From assembly GCF_019655055.1 (NCBI RefSeq), contig NZ_BPFA01000015.1, positions 1 to 64,000 on the forward strand: 64,000 nt of DNA. Reading direction: 5' to 3'. The position numbers were made by a program, and so were the translations under genes. Origin of the DNA: Shewanella sp. MBTL60-112-B2 (lineage in GTDB: Bacteria > Pseudomonadota > Gammaproteobacteria > Enterobacterales > Shewanellaceae). The notes under the pieces are model-generated. The model made no database searches. It was not told where the DNA came from and worked only from the letters and a program-made list of their open reading frames with translations. Below, in pieces: positions 1 to 7,033 of the stretch (within the stretch, counting starts at the first letter, position 1; the number at the start of each line of letters is the position of its first letter).

Positions 1-21
1 CGAATCCTCCCACGCGCACCA
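1..21 (+). tRNA. tRNA-Arg, 3' fragment cut by window start
   Basis: Only the 3' half of the T arm, the acceptor strand, discriminator A and the encoded CCA are inside the window. The sequence is identical to the end of the complete tRNA-Arg at 310-386, so this is almost certainly another Arg(ACG) copy. It precedes tRNA-Ser by 9 bp, the same arrangement as the second Arg-Ser pair. Confidence 0.85.
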
Positions 22-30
22 TGAATTGAC

Positions 31-122
31 GGAGAGGTGGCCGAGTGGCCGAAGGCGCTCCCCTGCTAAGGGAGTATGGGCTTTAACTCCCATCGAGGGT
101 TCGAATCCCTCCTTCTCCGCCA
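31..122 (+). tRNA. tRNA-Ser(GCU)
   Basis: This is a 92-nt class II tRNA with a long variable arm, typical of serine tRNAs. The acceptor stem GGAGAGG pairs with the 3' strand before discriminator G and an encoded CCA. The anticodon loop carries GCT, which reads AGC and AGU codons. It is identical to the second copy at 396-487. Confidence 0.97.
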
Positions 123-133
123 TCATTTGAAGC

Positions 134-163
134 AAAAAACCGCAACTTGGTTGCGGTTTTTTG
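134..163 (+). terminator. Rho-independent terminator after first Arg-Ser pair
   Basis: The inverted repeat CCGCAAC-ttg-GTTGCGG is followed by a T run, with a matching A run upstream. It sits 12 bp after tRNA-Ser. A slightly diverged copy follows the second tRNA-Ser at 499-529. Confidence 0.85.
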
Positions 164-199
164 TCCTCAGAATGAGTGTGATGTTTAAGTTTTATATGA

Positions 200-276
200 G
201 CGGATGTAGCTCAGCTGGATAGAGTACCTGGCTACGAACCAGGCGGTCGGAGGTTCGAATCCTCCCATCCGCACCA
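200..276 (+). tRNA. tRNA-Arg(ACG)
   Basis: This 77-nt tRNA has acceptor GCGGATG pairing with CATCCGC, discriminator A and encoded CCA. The anticodon loop carries ACG; A34 would be edited to inosine to read CGU, CGC and CGA. It differs from the copy at 310-386 mainly in compensated acceptor-stem bases. Confidence 0.97.
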
Positions 277-309
277 TATAAAACAATTGATTTAAGTAGT
301 ACCGATTTT

Positions 310-386
310 GCGCGTGTAGCTCAGCTGGATAGAGTACCTGGCTACGAACCAGGCGGTCGGAGGTTCGAATCCTCCCACGCGCACCA
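310..386 (+). tRNA. tRNA-Arg(ACG), second copy
   Basis: The acceptor is GCGCGTG pairing with CACGCGC, with discriminator A and encoded CCA. The body is identical to the tRNA at 200-276 and carries the ACG anticodon. It is 9 bp upstream of the second tRNA-Ser, repeating the arrangement at the window start. Confidence 0.97.
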
Positions 387-395
387 TGAATTGAC

Positions 396-487
396 GGAGA
401 GGTGGCCGAGTGGCCGAAGGCGCTCCCCTGCTAAGGGAGTATGGGCTTTAACTCCCATCGAGGGTTCGAATCCCTCCTTCTCCGCCA
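396..487 (+). tRNA. tRNA-Ser(GCU), second copy
   Basis: This gene is base-for-base identical to the tRNA-Ser at 31-122: 92 nt, long variable arm, anticodon GCT, encoded CCA. Identity continues a few bases past the gene and then breaks off, which marks the edge of a tandem duplication. Confidence 0.97.
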
Positions 488-498
488 TCATTAAATAC

Positions 499-529
499 AA
501 AAAAACCGCACTTAGTTGCGGTTTTTTTG
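499..529 (+). terminator. Rho-independent terminator of the tRNA cluster
   Basis: The stem ACCGCA/TGCGGT is followed by seven or more T residues, 12 bp after the second tRNA-Ser. It is a diverged copy of the terminator at 134-163. Confidence 0.85.
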
Positions 530-566
530 TATCTGTTAATTAGCCAATTCTGATTTGATTACTCTT

Positions 567-838
567 ATACCAATAAGTATAAAGATTTGATCGCTCAGCG
601 AAAATTTAGCGGCACTGAGACAAGGTCATTAAGTGCTCCTCGGTAACTGCTCCTGCGTTACTCTACCTCCTATATCCATATAGTCGTGCATTAATGACAT
701 TCAACACATTCGTGTGGTTTGCAACGAGTGAAGAGCATAGTTAAACTAGGTTTAAGCTCCCTCTTTGTTTATTAAGAGTCGCAGTATCAGAGCCGCTAAA
801 ACGCTCTGAGTAGATCAACTGCTTATACTAATTGGTAT
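567..838 (+). repeat. MITE-like inverted-repeat element, copy A
   Basis: The element begins TACCAATAAGTATAA and ends with the near inverse complement TTATACTAATTGGTA, so it has terminal inverted repeats of about 16 bp. The ends are flanked by TA, which would fit a TA target duplication. It encodes no transposase. The interior shares long blocks with copies at 840-1253, 13990-14254 and 54448-54814. Compared with copy B it lacks the 66-nt two-hairpin module, where a short ACACATTCGTGTG hairpin is left. Confidence 0.8.
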
Positions 839-839
839 T

Positions 840-1253
840 ATATCAATCAGTATATACATTTAGTCGCTCAGCGAGAGTTTAGCGGTTCTGAGGCAAGGTT
901 ATTAAATGCTCCTCGGTAACTGCTCCTGCGTTACTCTACCTCCTATATCCATATAGTCGTGCATTAATGACAGTCACCACATCTGACCTCCAGGGATGGA
1001 GGAAATGTCTTATGTATGTCGGGAACATACAAGACCATGTGGTTTGAAACGAGTGAAGAGTATAGTTGTTCTAGGGCTAGACTCGTTAACACAGTGTTGT
1101 TGTCAACTAAGCCTCGCCATTGTGAAACGTTTCTGACTGTCTACTGCTACGCTGAACCCTTCATAAGGGAATCGCCATTCTTACAGCTATTCGGCTTGAA
1201 TTAGTTTGCCAAAAAACGCTCTGAGTAGATCAACTTCTTATACTGATTGGTAT
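840..1253 (+). repeat. MITE-like inverted-repeat element, copy B
   Basis: This is the longest copy in the window and abuts copy A. The left end is one base off the consensus (TATCAATCAGTATA) and the right end is TTATACTGATTGGTA. The interior holds the structured module at 977-1042. Reading frames inside it have no ribosome-binding site or family resemblance and fall within repeat sequence, so I do not call them genes. Confidence 0.8.
977..1042 (+). repeat. Two-hairpin structured module inside MITE copy B
   Basis: The outer arms CCACAT and ATGTGG can pair. Inside are hairpin 1 (CCTCCA-ggga-TGGAGG) and hairpin 2 (TGTATGT-cggga-ACATACA, extended by GTCTT with AAGAC). Related modules lie at 54659-54724 (inverted) and 37785-37848. 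The last has different stem bases but keeps the pairing. Confidence 0.6.
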
Positions 1254-1711
1254 GATATGACCTTACCAATCATCCCCCCCTCTTTTTACTCACTCATACT
1301 GCTGAAAAATTATGCTGAAAATCAGAAGTTGAAATTGCATAAAATTGCAGATGAGTATATTTCAGCCTTAGCTGTTCTTTTTTCTGAATTCATTTTCCCG
1401 TAAATACGCTGTTAAATTTGAAAAAATCGCTATCAAAGTCTCTGTGTTGTGGAATGCTCATTTTTGGCGTTGATTTAATATGGAATTGTTAGTCGTTGGC
1501 GGTTAATAATTGTTTTTATGGTATGACCAATTTACAAGGGGTTCACTACTTTGTTATAAATTAGTTATTGTTTAAGTCGGCATTAGCCCCCTTAACAGTA
1601 AACCTGTACCTGAAATGAATGGAATAAATTGCATAACGTGTGAACGGATCGTGAATATTTATTTTGTAAGCACTAATAATGTTCACAACTTCATGCTAAT
1701 GAGAGGAAGAG
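1254..1711. other. Gene-free AT-rich stretch upstream of oadG
   Basis: No credible coding sequence is visible. The stretch is AT-rich and must contain the promoter of the oad operon, but I cannot assign a clear -35/-10 pair. The oadG ribosome-binding site GAGAGGAAGAG lies at its end. Confidence 0.5.
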
Positions 1712-1957
1712 ATGGCTTCAATATCTGAGCAGTTATATGACGCACTGGGGATCATGATACTAGGCATGTCTCTAGTATTTATTTTTCTGAGTATTCTTAT
1801 TGTTGCGATGACATTGGTTGCTCGAAAGTTTGGACCTACGCCCCCATCCGAAAGTCTATTAACTGAGAGTCAACCGCAATCGAGTCAATCCGCCGTGAGC
1901 CCATTAATGGCCGCGGTAATTACTGCTGCAATTCATCAGCACCGTAAAAAAGCATAA
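1712..1957 (+). CDS. oadG: Oxaloacetate decarboxylase gamma subunit
   Basis: The 81-residue protein has one hydrophobic segment at about residues 11-36, followed by a short hydrophilic Ser/Pro/Gln-rich tail ending HQHRKKA. This is the usual OadG layout: one N-terminal membrane helix and a C-terminal region that contacts OadA and binds zinc in studied family members. It is the small subunit that assembles the membrane-bound, sodium-pumping oxaloacetate decarboxylase. A GAGAGGAAGAG ribosome-binding site precedes the ATG. It is the first gene of oadGAB, with 20 bp to oadA. The call rests on length, topology and operon position, because the family is poorly conserved. Confidence 0.92.
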   Translation: MASISEQLYDALGIMILGMSLVFIFLSILIVAMTLVARKFGPTPPSESLLTESQPQSSQSAVSPLMAAVITAAIHQHRKKA

Positions 1958-1977
1958 TAAAAGTAGGGAGTTTTTGT

Positions 1978-3801
1978 ATGAGCAAGCCATTGGCTTTAAC
2001 TGATGTTGCCTTAAGAGATGCACACCAATCTATTCTCGCTACTCGTTTGCGTACCGAAGATATGTTACCTATTGCACCATTACTCGATAAAGTGGGTCTT
2101 TGGTCTATTGAGTCATGGGGCGGCGCCACTTTTGACTCTTGTATACGCTATTTAGGTGAAGATCCTTGGGAAAGGATCCGTGAACTCAAGAAGGTTATGC
2201 CTAATACGCCGCAACAGATGTTACTTCGTGGACAAAACCTTTTAGGTTACCGTCATTATGCCGATGACTTAGTACATCGTTTTGTTGAGCGAGCTCATAC
2301 CAATGGTGTTGATGTGTTCCGTGTCTTTGACGCGATGAACGATGTGCGCAATCTAGAAACCGCAGTAAAATCGGTAATTGAAGTGGGCGGTCATGCCCAG
2401 GGCACAATATCTTATACCACTAGCCCGGTACACAACTTAGGTACCTGGGTTGATATGGCTAAGCGTATCGAAGATATGGGTTGTCACTCTTTATGTATTA
2501 AAGATATGGCCGGGCTATTAAAGCCGTTTGAAGCATTCGAACTTATCAGTCAAATAAAGTCTCAAACCGATCTAGTTTTATCTCTGCACTGCCACGCAAC
2601 CACAGGTCTGAGCACCGCAACCTACCAAAAAGCCATTGAAGCAGGCGTCGATGTTCTCGACACGGCTATCTCCTCAATGAGCCAAACATACGGGCATAGT
2701 GCAACAGAAACTTTGGTTGCCATGGTTGAAGGCACAGATAGAGCAACTGGCTACGATATGGCGCTGCTCGAAGAGATTGCAGCCTACTTTAGAGTCGTAC
2801 GTAAAAAGTATGCGGCGTTTGAAGGTGAGCTAAAAGGCATCGACTCGCGTATTTTACGCGCTCAAGTGCCAGGCGGCATGCTAACAAACATGGAAAGCCA
2901 ACTTAAAGAGCAGGGCGCAGCAGATAAGTTAGATCTAGTACTTGAGGAGATCCCTCGCGTTCGTGAAGACTTAGGTTTCTTGCCTTTAGTGACACCAACC
3001 TCACAAATTGTCGGTACTCAATCAGTGATTAACGTGCTGACGGGTGAGCGTTATAAGTCGATGACTAAAGAAACGGAAGGTGTGTTAAAAGGCGAGTACG
3101 GTGCAACACCTGCGCCTGTTAATTTTGAACTTCAGCAAAGAGTATTAGCGGGTACAGAAGCCATTACTTGTCGTCCAGCTGATCTACTCGAATCTGAATT
3201 AGACCGATTACGTATCGAGCTAAAAGACAAAGCTGCTGCCGATGGCATTACGTTGGCTGAAGAGCTAGATGATGACGTTCTGACCTATGCGTTATTCCCG
3301 CAAATCGGCCTTAAATTCTTAAGTAACCGTAATAACCCTGATGCATTTGAGCCAAAACCTGAAGTCGCAGCTAAAGCGCTTGAGGAAGCGAAAAAAGCAG
3401 AAGCAGAAGCAGAAGCAAAAGCGGCGAGCCAGCAAGGGCCTGAAACATATACCGTAACCGTTCAAGGCCAAAGTTTTGTGGTTGAAGTCGCCGAAGGTGG
3501 CGATATCAGTCAGATCACGCCAAGCGAGAATGTAGTGCCTTTTACTGCTCCAGTGCAAGCTGCGCCAGTTGTAGATCTGTCTGCAGTTAAGCATCAGCAG
3601 AATGCACCGCTATCGGGCAACATCTTCAAAGTTCACGTATCGCCTGGCGATAGCGTTAAAGAGGGTGATGTTGTGATTATCCTAGAAGCGATGAAGATGG
3701 AAACTGAAGTCCGTGCTGAAGCCGATGGCGTGATCTCTAAGGTTTGGGTTAAAGAAGGTGACGCTGTTGCAGTGGGTAGCCAATTGTTGGCATTAGCTTA
3801 G
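1978..3801 (+). CDS. oadA: Oxaloacetate decarboxylase alpha subunit (biotin-dependent carboxyltransferase)
   Basis: This 607-residue cytoplasmic subunit transfers the carboxyl group of oxaloacetate to its own biotin, giving pyruvate. The N-terminal carboxyltransferase TIM barrel starts with the metal-site motif [10 protein letters not shown] (residues 9-18), and metal-ligand type HCH appears in [10 protein letters not shown] conserved carboxylase domain follows, then a charged Ala/Glu/Lys linker (about residues 460-480). The C-terminal biotinyl domain has the EAMKM site, with the biotinylated lysine near residue 573. Length is normal for the family. It lies between oadG and oadB, with 8 bp to oadB, so the complex is made from one operon. 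Pyruvate carboxylase subunit B has a similar architecture, but the flanking oadG and oadB decide the call. Confidence 0.96.
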   Translation: MSKPLALTDVALRDAHQSILATRLRTEDMLPIAPLLDKVGLWSIESWGGATFDSCIRYLGEDPWERIRELKKVMPNTPQQMLLRGQNLLGYRHYADDLVHRFVERAHTNGVDVFRVFDAMNDVRNLETAVKSVIEVGGHAQGTISYTTSPVHNLGTWVDMAKRIEDMGCHSLCIKDMAGLLKPFEAFELISQIKSQTDLVLSLHCHATTGLSTATYQKAIEAGVDVLDTAISSMSQTYGHSATETLVAMVEGTDRATGYDMALLEEIAAYFRVVRKKYAAFEGELKGIDSRILRAQVPGGMLTNMESQLKEQGAADKLDLVLEEIPRVREDLGFLPLVTPTSQIVGTQSVINVLTGERYKSMTKETEGVLKGEYGATPAPVNFELQQRVLAGTEAITCRPADLLESELDRLRIELKDKAAADGITLAEELDDDVLTYALFPQIGLKFLSNRNNPDAFEPKPEVAAKALEEAKKAEAEAEAKAASQQGPETYTVTVQGQSFVVEVAEGGDISQITPSENVVPFTAPVQAAPVVDLSAVKHQQNAPLSGNIFKVHVSPGDSVKEGDVVIILEAMKMETEVRAEADGVISKVWVKEGDAVAVGSQLLALA

Positions 3802-3809
3802 GGGTCATC

Positions 3810-4940
3810 ATGGAAGGATTAATCGCGTTTTGGGCTGAATCTGGCATCGCCAATTTTACTTCAGGCCAATTGCTAATGATGGGTGTGGGTTGCCTATTGT
3901 TATATTTAGCAATCGCAAAGAAGTTTGAACCATTACTCTTGTTGCCTATAGGCTTTGGCGCCATATTGGCCAACATTCCTAATGGTGGATTTACCGAAGA
4001 AGGTGGCTTACTGTATTTTGCCTACTATGTTGGTATCGAAACCGGTATTTTCCCGCTACTGATTTTTATGGGCGTGGGAGCATTAACTGATTTTGGAGCA
4101 CTGATCGCTAACCCTAAGATGTTATTACTAGGCGCCGCTGCTCAGTTTGGCATTTTCGCCACCTTAATTGGCGCGATTGCACTTAACTGGGTACCCGGAT
4201 TTGAGTTCTCAATGAAAGATGCGGCGGCGATAGCCATCATTGGTGGTGCTGATGGGCCAACGGCTATTTTCCTAGCGTCCAAGCTTGCACCGGACTTACT
4301 CGGAGCGATTGCGGTTGCAGCCTATTCTTATATGGCATTGGTACCGCTAATTCAGCCACCTATCATGCGTTTATTGACGACCGAGTCTGAGCGTAAAATT
4401 AAGATGGAGCAGCTGCGTGAGGTGAGCAAGAAGGAGAAGATTATCTTCCCGTTGATGGTGCTTGGACTAACGATTTTGTTCCTGCCTGCAGCTACACCAC
4501 TGGTGGGTATGTTCTGTCTAGGTAACTTAATGCGCGAATCAGGTGTTGTTGATAGATTATCGAGCACAGCGCAAAACGAGCTAATCAATATAGTGACTAT
4601 TTTCCTAGGCCTTGCAGTCGGCTCTAAGTTATCTGCAGAGCAATTCTTACAGATGGAAACTTTAGGTATTTTAGTGCTTGGTGCAGTTGCATTCTCTATC
4701 GGTACGGCTTCAGGCGTATTAATGGCGAAAGTGATGAGCAAACTATCCGGTGGTAAGATTAACCCATTACTTGGTGCGGCAGGTGTTTCAGCTGTCCCTA
4801 TGGCGGCGCGAGTGGTGAACAAGGTGGGTCTTGAGTCGAATAACCAAAACTTCTTATTGATGCATGCAATGGGGCCAAATGTGGCCGGGGTGCTTGGTAG
4901 TGCAGTTGCAGCAGGTGTCTTATTAGCTGTACTTGGTTAG
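3810..4940 (+). CDS. oadB: Oxaloacetate decarboxylase beta subunit (Na+ pump)
   Basis: The 376-residue polytopic membrane protein decarboxylates carboxybiotin and couples this to sodium export. Numerous hydrophobic segments are visible. The signature [10 protein letters not shown] lies at about residues 145-154; its aspartate (near residue 148) corresponds to the essential membrane Asp of characterised OadB proteins. A second conserved region near the C terminus, [14 protein letters not shown], is also family-typical. It follows oadA after 8 bp and ends the operon before a strong terminator. In marine bacteria this pump can run on oxaloacetate from citrate or other dicarboxylates; which route is used here is not visible. 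Confidence 0.96.
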   Translation: MEGLIAFWAESGIANFTSGQLLMMGVGCLLLYLAIAKKFEPLLLLPIGFGAILANIPNGGFTEEGGLLYFAYYVGIETGIFPLLIFMGVGALTDFGALIANPKMLLLGAAAQFGIFATLIGAIALNWVPGFEFSMKDAAAIAIIGGADGPTAIFLASKLAPDLLGAIAVAAYSYMALVPLIQPPIMRLLTTESERKIKMEQLREVSKKEKIIFPLMVLGLTILFLPAATPLVGMFCLGNLMRESGVVDRLSSTAQNELINIVTIFLGLAVGSKLSAEQFLQMETLGILVLGAVAFSIGTASGVLMAKVMSKLSGGKINPLLGAAGVSAVPMAARVVNKVGLESNNQNFLLMHAMGPNVAGVLGSAVAAGVLLAVLG

Positions 4941-4960
4941 TTAGGAGTTATTGATAAGAA

Positions 4961-4987
4961 AGTCCTGCTTTTTGCAGGACTTTTTTG
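4961..4987 (+). terminator. Terminator of oadGAB
   Basis: The stem AGTCCTGC-ttttt-GCAGGACT is followed by TTTTTG, about 20 bp after the oadB stop codon. Confidence 0.9.
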
Positions 4988-5018
4988 TTTTCAAACTATA
5001 GCTAATTGGGCTGCTTAT

Positions 5019-5204
5019 CTAAGACTTTAAGTTTTGTCCTGCCGTTAGCCAAAGTAAAAAAGCGAGTGCAAAAATAACGGTTAGGCTAATGCCGATGATA
5101 TAGAGGAAGCCGGTCTTACCCTGCTTTAACGGTACGCCGTTATAGTTTAGAAAGAGCGCCCATGCCAGAGAAAGTAATATTGGCAGAATGAAAAGTTTAG
5201 TCAT
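5019..5204 (-). CDS. Small two-helix membrane protein of unknown function
   Basis: The predicted product is 61 residues starting MTKLFILP. It has two hydrophobic segments (about 2-20 and 33-54) separated by a short polar loop containing KQGKTG. A GGAGCG ribosome-binding site 10 bp upstream supports this start rather than an in-frame ATG at 5273, which would lie inside the terminator at 5261-5288. The gene follows the symporter on the same strand but is separated by that terminator, so it probably depends on readthrough or its own promoter. I do not recognise a characterised family. Confidence 0.6.
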   Translation of the reverse strand: MTKLFILPILLSLAWALFLNYNGVPLKQGKTGFLYIIGISLTVIFALAFLLWLTAGQNLKS

Positions 5205-5260
5205 ATCTAAGCGCTCCAATAGGGTATTTATATTTAGTAGAATATTGAAAAGTATAAAGT

Positions 5261-5288
5261 AAAAAGGCCGCAATTGCGGCCTTTTTTA
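5261..5288 (-). terminator. Terminator downstream of the symporter gene
   Basis: The palindrome AAGGCCGCAATTGCGGCCTT is flanked by A residues on one side and T residues on the other, so it could work on both strands. On the minus strand it lies 19 bp after the symporter stop codon. Confidence 0.85.
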
Positions 5289-5306
5289 TTGAAGCTAAAC
5301 TGAATG

Positions 5307-6557
5307 TTAGCTACGAGCTTGCTCTATTTCAGTATTTTCTTGGGTATAGAACTGCTGCTCATCTAATTGACCTTCAGACTTACCAATCACTACGGCTGTC
5401 ATCATATCCCCGGTAACATTGGTCGCTGTACGGATCATATCAATAATACGGTCAACAGCGGCAATAAAGGCGATACCTTCAAGCGGTAAGCCAACAACGC
5501 CTAAGGTCACCGTTAACATCACCATTGCGCTACCTGGCACGCCTGCAGTACCTACAGACGCGACAGTCGCTGTTACCGCAATTAGCATGTAGTCGGTCAT
5601 ATCAAGCGGAATACCATAAATCTGTGCAATAAATATGGCGGCAATAGCAGGGTAAATACCACCACAACCGTCCATATTCATGGTTGCACCGAGTGGCAAT
5701 ACAAATGAGCCATAGCGTTTAGATACGCCCATCGACTCAGTACAACGAGTACTAGCAGGTAAAGTGCCAAAACTTGATGCTGTGGTAAATGCGACAATTT
5801 GTGCTGGTATCGCTTTACGGAAAAATTGAACAGGGCTTAGTTTCGCCGCGAATTTAACTAAACCACCGTAAACAAAGATAATGTGGATTAGTGCAGCTAA
5901 GTATATTGCACCAATAAACTTACCTAGTGGCAGTAAAGTCGATAAGCCGTACTCGCCAACAACCCAAGCCATTAGACCAAACACACCAATAGGAGTCAGT
6001 TGTAGCACCATGCGAGTTAGTTGAAACATCACCTCTGCACCCGCTTCAATCGTGTGTTTTAGTGGGGCAGCTTTTTCACCGACTTTATTTATGGCAATAC
6101 CAATTAGGGCGGCAAAGATGATGATCTGTAACACCTTACCTTCGGCAAGAGAGGCAAAAGGGTTCACAGGGATCATATCGAGCAAGACTTGTGCGAAGCC
6201 CGGAACATTACGTTCACGCACCTCTGTAGCTACCAGTTCCATTGAGCCGCCCATATCAATCAAGGAACCGATTGTTAGGCCAATAAGTGATGCTATCGTG
6301 CCTGTAAACATAAACATGGCTAAGGTTTTGAAGCTAAGTCTCTTTAAGCTAACTTCAGAGCCTAAAGAGGTGATGCTGACAACGATAGCGCAGAAAATGA
6401 GTGGTGCAACTAACATCTTAATTGCACTGATAAATAGATCGCCTAGCGGCTTTAATACAGTGGCCGACTCGCCAAAGATGACACCCACACCGGCGCCTAA
6501 GATAAAGGCAGCTAATACTTTCTGCCAAAAAGGGATATTTTTAATCGCTTGCCACAT
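5307..6557 (-). CDS. Dicarboxylate/amino acid:cation symporter (DAACS family)
   Basis: The 416-residue protein is a multi-helix inner-membrane transporter of the glutamate/aspartate/dicarboxylate symporter family. Hallmarks include the serine-containing hairpin motif TASSFGTLPAST, the NMDG motif (MNMDGCGG) in transmembrane helix 7, and the TM8 motif DRIIDMIRTATNVTGD. The Asp and Arg of the TM8 motif correspond to substrate and sodium ligands in acidic-amino-acid transporters such as GltPh. Retention of that arginine favours an acidic substrate (glutamate, aspartate or a C4-dicarboxylate). Length and topology are normal. It is transcribed alone, away from the M16 protease gene. The exact substrate and coupling ion cannot be told from sequence. 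Confidence 0.92.
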   Translation of the reverse strand: MWQAIKNIPFWQKVLAAFILGAGVGVIFGESATVLKPLGDLFISAIKMLVAPLIFCAIVVSITSLGSEVSLKRLSFKTLAMFMFTGTIASLIGLTIGSLIDMGGSMELVATEVRERNVPGFAQVLLDMIPVNPFASLAEGKVLQIIIFAALIGIAINKVGEKAAPLKHTIEAGAEVMFQLTRMVLQLTPIGVFGLMAWVVGEYGLSTLLPLGKFIGAIYLAALIHIIFVYGGLVKFAAKLSPVQFFRKAIPAQIVAFTTASSFGTLPASTRCTESMGVSKRYGSFVLPLGATMNMDGCGGIYPAIAAIFIAQIYGIPLDMTDYMLIAVTATVASVGTAGVPGSAMVMLTVTLGVVGLPLEGIAFIAAVDRIIDMIRTATNVTGDMMTAVVIGKSEGQLDEQQFYTQENTEIEQARS

Positions 6558-7033
6558 TATCGAATTCCAATTGTTTAATTTTTATCAGGTTACTCTACGG
6601 GTGAATCTTCGTTCACTCCAGTATTTGTTTCAGGCAATTGTTGTTTAAATTTACATTTACTTACCTAATTGTCATTCATTCTATAGATAGATCTACTTGC
6701 AGAACAAACCGATTTGGTTATAACTTATCGTGATATGTAAGCTTGTTTTAATAACTTTAAATCTTAACTGTGTTGCAACATTGTAGGCTTTTTGGCATTA
6801 GCAGTGTGAAAATATCTGTTAATTCACAGGTTAAGGAACTTACCTTGGTATGAGACTGTCGATGGAATGCATGTCTTTAAGTGTTAATTGTTATATAAAA
6901 CGACATGTTTACTCGCAATTTAAATCAAATTTCAATGCTGGTTGTTTTATCTGTAGTAGGTAATACTAGCTGCATTAATAAACAGCAAGGCAAGAGTTCG
7001 AAAAAAACGCCTGTTGTAAAAAGGAGAAAGTCA
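6558..7033. other. Divergent intergenic region between symporter and M16 protease genes
   Basis: This AT-rich region must carry promoters for both divergent genes. The inverted repeat GTGAATCTTCGTTCAC at 6601-6616 lies 44 bp upstream of the symporter start and is a possible operator, but its spacing does not match CRP. An ATG at 6905 is in frame with the protease but is not preferred as its start. Confidence 0.4.

Noticed and set aside
1016..1403. Two short open reading frames (62 and 65 codons)
   Set aside because: The first lies inside MITE copy B and the second starts in its right end. Neither has a ribosome-binding site or plausible protein composition.
4352..4822. 156-codon minus-strand frame inside oadB
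   Set aside because: It is antisense to a conserved membrane protein gene with no ribosome-binding site or family match.
6052..6648. 198-codon plus-strand frame opposite the symporter gene
   Set aside because: It is antisense to a well-supported transporter gene and has the composition of a shadow frame.
6905..7033. Upstream extension of the M16 protease from ATG 6905
   Set aside because: It would place 43 residues before a clear lipoprotein signal. AAGGAG and TTG at 7034 explain the start better.
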